Origin: Pseudomonas sp. KNUC1026
GTDB lineage: Bacteria > Pseudomonadota > Gammaproteobacteria > Pseudomonadales > Pseudomonadaceae
Direction: 5' to 3'
Length of the DNA: 64,000 bases
NCBI RefSeq assembly: GCF_021650705.1
Contig: NZ_CP087138.1
Coordinates: 1,984,001 to 2,048,000 of the forward strand
A model generated the notes under the pieces. That model made no database searches. It was not told the DNA's origin and was given only the letters and a program-made list of their open reading frames with translations. A program made the translations under genes and the position numbers. This document shows positions 57,378-64,000 of this stretch, one piece after another. How positions within the stretch are numbered: position 1 is the stretch's first letter; each line of letters begins with the position of its first letter.

Positions 57378-57419
57378 CGTGTAACGGACGCCGTGTAACG
57401 GACGCCGTGTAACGGGCGA
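57378..57419 (+). repeat. 14-bp tandem repeat, about three units
   Basis: The unit CGTGTAACGGACGC repeats at 57,378, 57,392 and 57,406 with small changes in the last unit, between the REP pair and the bicupin gene end. Confidence 0.8.
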
Positions 57420-57428
57420 CGGGGCCTT

Positions 57429-58122
57429 CTAACCCCAGATGCAGTACACCTTGCGCACCACACGCTCACTGGTCCAGGCATTGGCCAGCCCTGCTGGCGC
57501 GACAATCACCTCGCCCGCCTCCACCTGCACCGGGGTGCCGTGCTCGGGCGCCAGCTGCATGCCGCCTTCGAGCAGGTACATCAGCTCCGTGTAAGCGGGG
57601 CGAACTTCGCGCCGCGCGTAGGCCTCGCATTGCCAAAGGCCTACGCGCAGATCGCCCGCTTCGTATAACGGCACGCTCCAGGCCTTGGGCGCAGGCCCCA
57701 GCAGCACCTCGGCAGCAGGTGGTGCGCAGGGCTGCAAGGGCGCTGCAAGATCCAGCTGTAGTGGCGAGCGGCCTGGCTCGGCCGGTGTCATCACAGCCAC
57801 GAAGCAGTACTGCAACCCCGCGCTGGCCTGCCATTTGACAGTGGCGCCGTACGGGATCACGAAGGCCTGGCCGGCCTCGAGCCTGAGCTTTTCGCCTGCG
57901 CTCTCGAGCACCAGCCCACCGGCCTCGACCACCCCCACCTCACACCAGGGCCAGGCCTGTGCGGCACCCTCGCTGTCCACAGCGCAGCGCCCTGCCGCCC
58001 AGCCTTCGACGGCCTCGGCTGAGTGCCAGTGCCTGCCCTCGCCGAGCGGGTCGCCGGGCCAGGGCGCCGCGACCACGGTGTGCGGCTCGCCACCCGATAC
58101 CCGGTAATGCAGTAACTCTCAT
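57429..58122 (-). pseudogene. Bicupin domain protein, one frameshift near the start
   Basis: The start ATG at 58,122 reads MRVTALPGIGWRAAH, and after a single-base gap at about 58,075 continues TVVAAPWPGDPLGEG. Two cupin halves follow: WCEVGVVEAGGLVLESAGEK with GQAFVIPYGATVKWQ, and EVRPAYTELMYLLEGGMQLA with GEVIVAPAGLANAW. Joined length is about 230 aa. Such proteins bind metals or small amines; the exact role is unknown. It is 8 bases after the FAD oxidase stop, so probably in the same operon. Confidence 0.7.
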
Positions 58123-58130
58123 GCTCACCT

Positions 58131-59411
58131 CTAGCGCCCGACCGCATCGAGCAGTTGCTGCCACCCCGCCGCCAGGCGCACGCCGGGGCGCGCAACCCGT
58201 GCAGCGGGATGGGATTGAAACCTTTGCCGGCCAGCAGGCCCAGCTCCACCGGTGTGCCGGCCGTCATTGCTGCCAGTTGCTTGCCCATCCAGGTCGACAT
58301 CGCCACGCCACCGCCGTTGTAGCCGACCGCGTAGTACTGGTTCTCGCCCAGTTGGCCGGCATGGGGCAGGTAGTCCAGGGTCATCGCTACCAAGCCTGAC
58401 CACTGGAACGCAACCGCCGTGCCCGCCAACTGCGGGAACACCTGGGCCATGCTGCGCTGCAGGGTGCCGAAGGCACTGGCTGAGTCGTGCTGGCCGAAGG
58501 CGCCGCGCCCACCGAAGATCAACCGGTCGCCAACCACCCGAAACCAGCGCAGCATGCGCTTGGTGTCGCCGCACACCTGGCCGCCGGGCATGAGGCTGGC
58601 CAGCAGCGCCGGCGCCAGCGGCTCGGTGGCAATGATCGCACTGCGAAACGGGATCAGCCGCCGGTGCAGGCTTGCCGTCAGCGAGGTCTGGTCGCTGTAG
58701 CCGTTGGTGGCGTAGATCACCTGGCGGGCGCTCACCTGCCCGCCGGGCGTGCGCACAACGAAGCGCCCATCAGCCTCGCGGACCTCCAGCGCCGGGCTGT
58801 TCACATGAATGTTCACGCCCCGCTCGTGCAGGCGCCAGGCCAGGCCGCGGGCAAAGTTCAGCGGATGCAGGCCGCCGGCGTGGGGTGTGAGCAGGCCGCC
58901 GTGGAACAGGGCCGAGCCGGTGAGTTCGCGCACCTGCCCGGCATCGATCACCTTTACCGAAGCGCTGCCGGTTTCACGCTTCACCCAATCGGCAGTGGCC
59001 TGCAACCCGGCCAGCGCGTGCGGCGTGTGAGCGGCGGCAATATGGCCGCCCAGCCGCAGGCGCGCCTCGTCCAGCTGCAACTGATCGACCAGCTCGGCCA
59101 AGCCGTCCACCGCAGCGTGGCCGGTGTGGTACAGGTGCAGCGCGGCATCGCGCCCATGGCGTGCCATGGCGGCAGCAAACCCTATGCGAAACTTGGGCGA
59201 GACCACCGCCGTTGCGCCCACTGGCACCGAAGGCCAGGCCGTTGGCCTCCAGCAGCAACGGCTCGCGCCCGCTCTGGGCGATGTGCCAGGCGGCGCTCAG
59301 ACCGGTATAGCCGGCGCCGATGATCACCACGTCGCACTGCCGCTCACCGCTCAAGGGCACGAGCGGCGGGGCTGGCTGGGCGGTCGCCGCCCACAAACTG
59401 TTCACCGCCAT
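58131..59411 (-). pseudogene. FAD-dependent amine oxidoreductase, two frameshifts
   Basis: The start ATG at 59,411 (GGAGG upstream) gives CDVVIIGAGYTGLSAAWHIA, the dinucleotide fold, then LEANGLAFGASGRNGG. The second frame from about 59,225 gives VVSPKFRIGFAAAMARHGRD, a long middle and YAVGYNGGGVAMSTWMGKQL. A third near 58,195 gives the last 20 residues. Joined length is about 425 aa, close to DadA/PuuB-type amine oxidases. It probably deaminates an amine or polyamine. Single-base errors are likely. Confidence 0.85.
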
Positions 59412-60147
59412 GGGAAGCCTCCGGGCTGGGTAAACGCTGCGTCGACCGAGCTCGGCGTCTACCGCATCGGCCAGTTGCGCCAGCGAGGTGAAGTGGTAGT
59501 GCGGCTTGGTGTGCTCGGACTCCAGCGTGCCGCCGCTGCCCTTCTGGTTGTGCCGGCGTTCGATCCAGCAGGTCTGGTAGCCCAGGCCCATGGCAACGCC
59601 GATGTCGTGGTACTGGCTTTGGGCGACGTGCAGGATCTGCTCGAAGACGATGCCCTGCGTGGCCAACACGCCACGGGTGTAGGCGAAGAATCGCGGGTCG
59701 GGTTTCTCGAAACGCACATCGTCCACCGTCACCCGCACATCGAACGGCTCATCGAGGGTGCGCGCCATGTGGTTCAAGGCCCAGATGCGCGAGTTGGTCG
59801 TCGCCACCAGCTTGAAGTGCTTGCGCAGGCGCTTGAGCGCTTCGACCGAATCGGGGAACGCCGGGAACTGCTCGACTGAAAGCGCCAGGCCACGGGCGAA
59901 CTCGGCGCTGTCGGGCAGTTTCAGCTCGGCAGCCATCAGGTGGTAGCAACGCTCCAGGTCGTCTGGCCACCAGCCCGAGTCGGTGGCAGCGCGCGTCACC
60001 CGGTAGGCTTTGAGGATGTCGTCGTCACTGCAGGCGTTGGCAGCAGCGCCCCCGACCTTGCGCACATGGTTGAGGATGCCGGCTTCGAAATCGGATCAGG
60101 GTGCCGACCACGTCGAAGGTCAGGGCCTTGAATTGCTTGAATGACAT
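59402..60147 (-). pseudogene. HAD-superfamily hydrolase (haloacid dehalogenase-like), frameshifts
   Basis: The start ATG at 60,147 reads MSFKQFKALTFDVVGTLI. An extra C near 60,093 breaks the frame, which continues FEAGILNHVRKVGGAA, VEALKRLRKHFKLVATTNSR, RVTVDDVRFEKPDPRFFAYT and GYQTCWIERRH. The nucleophile Asp of the first motif (FDVVGT) and the Lys/Asp motifs are present. The frame then runs into the FAD gene without a stop; a TGA at 59,402-59,404 in another frame is the likely natural end. Confidence 0.78.
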
Positions 60148-60281
60148 AACGCGCTCCGCGATCAGGCTGAGGAATACCCCTTGGGCGAGGCCATTATCAG
60201 CTGGGCGCAGCCATCGATTATTTCGTTTCGAACGGCCCTTCGGGCATAACCTGCTGTTTTCACCCGCTCACCAGCACGGGG

Positions 60282-61223
60282 TTATTGCGCCGCCCCCGCC
60301 AGCACCTCGGCAATGCCCAATTCGGGGTAAAGCCGCTGCACTTCGAGCAGTTCCTGATGCAGTTGCTCGGCGATCCAGTCGCGCACTTGCGCCACCACCG
60401 GCCGAAGCGCCCGGTTGGCCGGGCTGACCAGGCAGCAGTAACGCGCAGCACAGGTAACAGGTGTGGCCGCAGGTAACAATTGCCCCTTGGCCAGGCTGTG
60501 AGCGACCACGTTCAACCAGCCCAGCGCCACCCCTTGGCCCAGCAAGGCGGCTTGCACCACCACTGCGTAATCGGTGAACACCAGGCTGTTTTCCGCTTTG
60601 CCTGGCAAGCACATGCCGGTGGCCCAGTCACGGCCCTGATTGTCCATGCAGATCAAGGTGGGCGGCTGCCCGTTCGAGCGCTGCGCATCACGGTAAGCAG
60701 GGGTGAACACCGGCACGGTCAATTCCGGCATCAGCTTGAGATCCGCGGGCTGCACGGCGTCGGGCAGCAGGTAGCGCATGCCCAGGTCCACATCCACCAG
60801 CGGCCCGCCGATGCGCCCGGCCATCAGTTGAAAGCGCAAGTCCACCTGTGGAAAGCGCTGGGTGAACAAGCCCATCCGCGGCATCAGCCAGTGGGTGGTG
60901 AAAGCGGTGGAAAGCGACAGCGTGACGGTTTCAAGGCCCGTGGCGCGGGCCGAGAGCTCATCGATCGCGCCTTCGATGGTGGCGAAGCCTTCCTGCACCC
61001 TGGCGAACAGCAATTCGCCTTCTTCGGTGAGCCGCGCGCCGGCGCGGGTGCGTTCGAACAGCGCCACGCCCAGATGCTGTTCAAGGCGCGAGAGCATACG
61101 GCTGACGGCCGGCTGGCTGACGCACAGCTCGTTCGCTGCACGGGTGAAACTGCCGCAGCGCGCCGCCGCTTCGAACACGAACAGTGAGCTGGAACTGGGG
61201 AGTTTGCGTCTTAAGGTAGGCAT
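60282..61223 (-). CDS. LysR-family regulator, GcvA-like
   Basis: The 313-aa product starts MPTLRRKLPSSSSLFVFEAA and has the HTH SFTRAANELCVSQPAVSRML of the GcvA/AmpR subgroup, then a substrate-binding domain ending in a helical tail. It is divergent from the aldehyde dehydrogenase at 61,321 and may control it. Confidence 0.92.
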   Translation of the reverse strand: MPTLRRKLPSSSSLFVFEAAARCGSFTRAANELCVSQPAVSRMLSRLEQHLGVALFERTRAGARLTEEGELLFARVQEGFATIEGAIDELSARATGLETVTLSLSTAFTTHWLMPRMGLFTQRFPQVDLRFQLMAGRIGGPLVDVDLGMRYLLPDAVQPADLKLMPELTVPVFTPAYRDAQRSNGQPPTLICMDNQGRDWATGMCLPGKAENSLVFTDYAVVVQAALLGQGVALGWLNVVAHSLAKGQLLPAATPVTCAARYCCLVSPANRALRPVVAQVRDWIAEQLHQELLEVQRLYPELGIAEVLAGAAQ

Positions 61224-61320
61224 GACCTGAGTTTATGCCTGGCCCAACTATTAGTAAATTGCTGCCAGCGCCGGCGCACTCCTATCCTGCCAGCCATCGC
61301 CCCAGCCCAGGAATGCCCTG

Positions 61321-62746
61321 ATGCGCAACGCCCTGAACTTCTACATCGACGGCCAGTGGGTCGCCCCCATCGGCCAGGAGCGCGCCGTGGTCCTTGACCC
61401 GGCCACTGAGGCGCCGCTTGCCGAAATCGCCCTGGCCAATGAGGCGGATGTGTCGCGCGCGGTGCTGGCGGCGCGTAATGCGTTCGACGGCTTCGCGCGA
61501 ACGCCAGTGGCTGAGCGCATTGCCTTGCTGGAGCGCACGCTGGCGATCTTCCGGCGCCGCCAGCATGAGTTCGGCGACGTGATCATGCAGGAGGTCGGCG
61601 CACCGCGCGCCCTGGCGCATCAATGGCAGGCCGGGATCGGCGTTCGCCACTTGCAGGCGCTTTTGCAGGCGTTGGAAACCTTCCGCTTCAACCAGGCCCG
61701 CGGCAGCACCGAGGTGGTGCTCGAAGCGGTCGGTGTAGTGGGTTTGATCACGCCGTGGAACTGGCCGATCAACCAGCTGGTGTGCAAGGTGGCGCCGGCC
61801 TTGGCTGCCGGCTGTACGATCGTGCTCAAGCCCAGTGAGGTGGCGCCGCTCAATGCCGTGCTGTTCGCCGAGGTGCTGCACGAGGCGGGTGTGCCACCGG
61901 GGTGTTCAACCTGGTCAATGGCGACGGCCCGTGCGCAGGCGCCGCGCTCGCTGCGCACCCGGAGGTGGACATGGTGTCGATCACCGGCTCCACTCGCGCC
62001 GGCATCGAGGTGGCGCGGCTGGCGGCGCCCACGGTCAAGCGCGTGCACCAGGAGCTGGGCGGCAAGTCGGCGAACATTCTGCTGGAGGATGCGGATTTCG
62101 ACAGCGCAGTGGCCGCAGGGGTCGACGCTTGCTTCAGCAACAGCGGGCAATCCTGCAACGCGCCCACGCGCATGCTGGTGCCGGCCGCCGCCCATGAGCG
62201 GGTGGTGAAGCTTGCGCGCCGCGCGGCCCTCGCCCACCGCGTCGGGCCACCCGGCCAGGCCAGCACTACGCTGGGGCCGGTGATCAACCGCCGCCAGTTC
62301 GAGCACATCCAGCGGCTGATCGAGAGCGGCATCGCCTGTGGCGCGCAGCTGGTGTGCGGCGGCCTGGGCCGGCCTGAAGGGTTGGCGCAGGGTTTCTACG
62401 TGCAGCCCACGGTATTCGCCGGCGTCACCCCTGGCATGGCGGTGGCCGAAGAGGAAATCTTCGGCCCGGTGCTGGTGATCATGCCGTACCAGGATGAGGC
62501 CGACGCCGTGCGCATCGCCAATGCCAGCCCCTTTGGCCTGGCCGGCTACGTGCAGTCGGCGTCCTTGCAGCGCGCCCGCGCCGTGGCCGCGCAATTGCGT
62601 GTGGGCAGCGTGTACATCAACCAACCCAGCTGGGACCCCATGGCCCCGTTCGGCGGCTACAAGCAGTCGGGCAATGGCCGCGAATACGCCGAGTGGGGCT
62701 GGAAGCCTTTCTCGAAACCAAGGCGATCCTCGGCTACCGCGCTTGA
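61321..62746 (+). pseudogene. Aldehyde dehydrogenase, two frameshifts
   Basis: The frames join as MRNALNFYIDGQWVAPIG, GVVGLITPWNWPINQLVCKV, VFNLVNGDGPCAGAAL, SITGSTRAGIEVAR, ELGGKSANILLEDADF with the Glu, SNSGQSCNAPTR with the Cys and PFGGYKQSGNGREYAEWG, ending LEAFLETKAILGYRA at 62,746. Breaks are near 61,902 (one G missing) and 62,698. It oxidises an aldehyde with NAD(P); the substrate is unknown. Its end overlaps that of the GMC gene by 13 bases. Confidence 0.9.
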
Positions 62747-64000
62747 TCGGTGCCAGCGATCATCGCCGCGATGCGCTCGGCGATCATGATCGTGGGCACG
62801 TTGAGGTTGGCGCAGGGGATGCTCGGCATCAGCGAGGCGTCGCACACTCGCAGGCCTTCGGTGCCGATCACCCGCCCGGCCGAATCGGTGACCGCTGCAG
62901 GATCGTCCGCCGCGCCCATGGCGCAGGTACAGCTGGCGTGCCAGGTGCCGCCGACGTTACGGCGCACGAACTCGGCCAACGCGGCCTCGTCGTTGAGCAA
63001 ACTTTGCAGCTCTATACCCTGGGTAATCAGCCGCTTTACCAGCCAGCGCCGCAGCGGCCCGGCCGCATCCAGCAGCGCACTGAGCACGCCGCGCGCCAGG
63101 GCATCGAGCCCGCCAGGCTGCGCCACCTTCGCCACGCGCGGCGAGTAGCTGGCGGGGAATACCACAGAACGCAACGGCGCCAGCCTATCGGCCTCCAGCA
63201 GCTCGGCGCCGTGGCGCAGCGCCTGCATCAAACGCTGCAGGTCACGCGCGTCGCTGAGCATGGCGAAGTCCACCTGTGGCTCGGCTGTGGGGTCTGTCGA
63301 CACCAGCCGCACGCGCCCCTGTGAACAGGACTTGTTCACCCAGAAGAACACCGTGCCCAGCCGGTAGCCCACCGAATGCCAGCCGGAGCGCGACAGGATC
63401 GCCCCGTGCATGTCACCGGGGCCGATGCCCGGCACCCCTGAGGAATAGCGCCACACCGCCTGTTCGTGATGCTCGGTGGGGAACGCCGTGCGCCCCTGGC
63501 GGCTGAGCACTGCGCTGACCGCAATCGATGGATGCTCCATCAGCCGCGCACCTACGCCCTCACGGGCCGCGACCACCTCGATGCCCAACCCCTCCAGCAC
63601 GGCCCGTGGGCCGACGCCGCTGCGCATCAGGATGGCCGGGCTATGGATGGCGCCGGCACACAGGATCACTTCCCTGGCGCGAACCTGCTGCTGTTCGCCC
63701 TCAGCGTTGAACAGCACTGCACCCACCGCCCGTTTGCCTTCGAACAGCACGCGGTCGACCTGCCAGCCAGTGCGCAGCTCGAAGTTGGGCCGGCACCGCA
63801 CGGCCTCGGTGAGGTAGCACACCGAAGTGGGAATGCGTTCGCCCTCCTCGCTCACACCGATCGCGCCAACGAAAACGCCGTCTTCCCAGGCGCCATTCTG
63901 ATCGGTACGGGTGGGGTAACCACGTTCGCCCAGCGCAGCCATCGCCCCTCGCACAAAGGGTGACAGCCGCTCGTGCGGCGTACGCTGGATGCGCAGCGGG
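62734..64000 (-). CDS. GMC-family oxidoreductase, 5' part outside the window
   Basis: The frame is open to the window end and covers about 420 residues: FVRGAMAALGERGYPTRTDQ, VLFNAEGEQQQVRAREVILC, AGAIHSPAILMRSGVGP, GVGARLMEHPSIAV and the catalytic end RNVGGTWHASCTCAMG, DSAGRVIGTEGLRVCDASLM and PTIMIAERIAAMIAGT. This is the choline/alcohol dehydrogenase-like FAD family; the FAD-binding N-terminus is off the window. It converges on the aldehyde dehydrogenase, suggesting alcohol-to-aldehyde-to-acid oxidation. Confidence 0.92.
   Translation of the reverse strand, partial: PLRIQRTPHERLSPFVRGAMAALGERGYPTRTDQNGAWEDGVFVGAIGVSEEGERIPTSVCYLTEAVRCRPNFELRTGWQVDRVLFEGKRAVGAVLFNAEGEQQQVRAREVILCAGAIHSPAILMRSGVGPRAVLEGLGIEVVAAREGVGARLMEHPSIAVSAVLSRQGRTAFPTEHHEQAVWRYSSGVPGIGPGDMHGAILSRSGWHSVGYRLGTVFFWVNKSCSQGRVRLVSTDPTAEPQVDFAMLSDARDLQRLMQALRHGAELLEADRLAPLRSVVFPASYSPRVAKVAQPGGLDALARGVLSALLDAAGPLRRWLVKRLITQGIELQSLLNDEAALAEFVRRNVGGTWHASCTCAMGAADDPAAVTDSAGRVIGTEGLRVCDASLMPSIPCANLNVPTIMIAERIAAMIAGTDQAR

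Overview
The window looks like chromosomal DNA of a Pseudomonas of the putida group. The evidence is the gene families (GntP permease, rbs operon, rtcBA/rtcR, polyamine-type ABC cluster with gabT), the high-GC coding style from about 18 kb onward, and putida-type REP palindromes (GCCGGCTTGCCGGGC type) near 53.5 kb and 57.3 kb. No rRNA, tRNA or CRISPR array was seen.

Positions 1-17,940 form an accessory island with visibly lower GC and two kinds of insertion sequence. It starts inside an IS5-family element, and an inverted copy of that IS lies at 13,812-14,753. Between them are: (a) a tightly coupled four-gene minus-strand operon (4,714 to 925) encoding a MazG-like NTP pyrophosphohydrolase, a GHKL-type ATPase and two proteins I cannot assign, a good candidate for an undescribed defence or conflict system; (b) a 0.6-kb imperfect palindrome with a 266-bp exact partial duplication just upstream of it; (c) an orphan MbcA/ParS/Xre-type antitoxin; (d) a Gabija-like operon (OLD-family nuclease plus UvrD-like helicase) with a third conserved-looking gene; (e) a LA2681-type HEPN gene cut by the IS. 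An IS1182-family element (15,027-16,629) with GGTT target duplications and several gene remnants close the island.

Positions 18-23 kb hold a GntP-family permease and a run of small immunity-like genes (SMI1/KNR4 and others) with no toxin. Next come the RNA-repair genes rtcA and rtcB with a sigma-54 promoter and the divergent activator rtcR, then the ribose operon rbsBACRKD with a perfect LacI-type operator. From 33 to 42 kb are a LysR regulator, small conserved proteins, an ECF sigma/NrsF anti-sigma pair facing a bufferin (metal-binding RiPP) operon with a SigF-type promoter, and an XRE regulator divergent from an MDR dehydrogenase.

From 42.6 to 49 kb is a catabolic cluster (HpaI-like aldolase, HpaH-like hydratase, FAH-family protein, amidohydrolase) opposite RidA, IclR regulator and an MFS transporter. 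From 49 to 60 kb is a polyamine-like ABC transporter interleaved with an aldehyde dehydrogenase and GabT, followed by HAD proteins, an Lrp regulator, a bicupin and an FAD amine oxidase. The window ends with a LysR regulator, an aldehyde dehydrogenase and the 3' part of a GMC oxidoreductase.

At least 18 otherwise ordinary genes carry single-base frameshifts. Many are one-base losses in short G, A or T runs. This pattern is more like uncorrected sequencing indels than real gene decay, so entries typed as pseudogene below (apart from clear remnants) should be read as intact genes with probable sequence errors.
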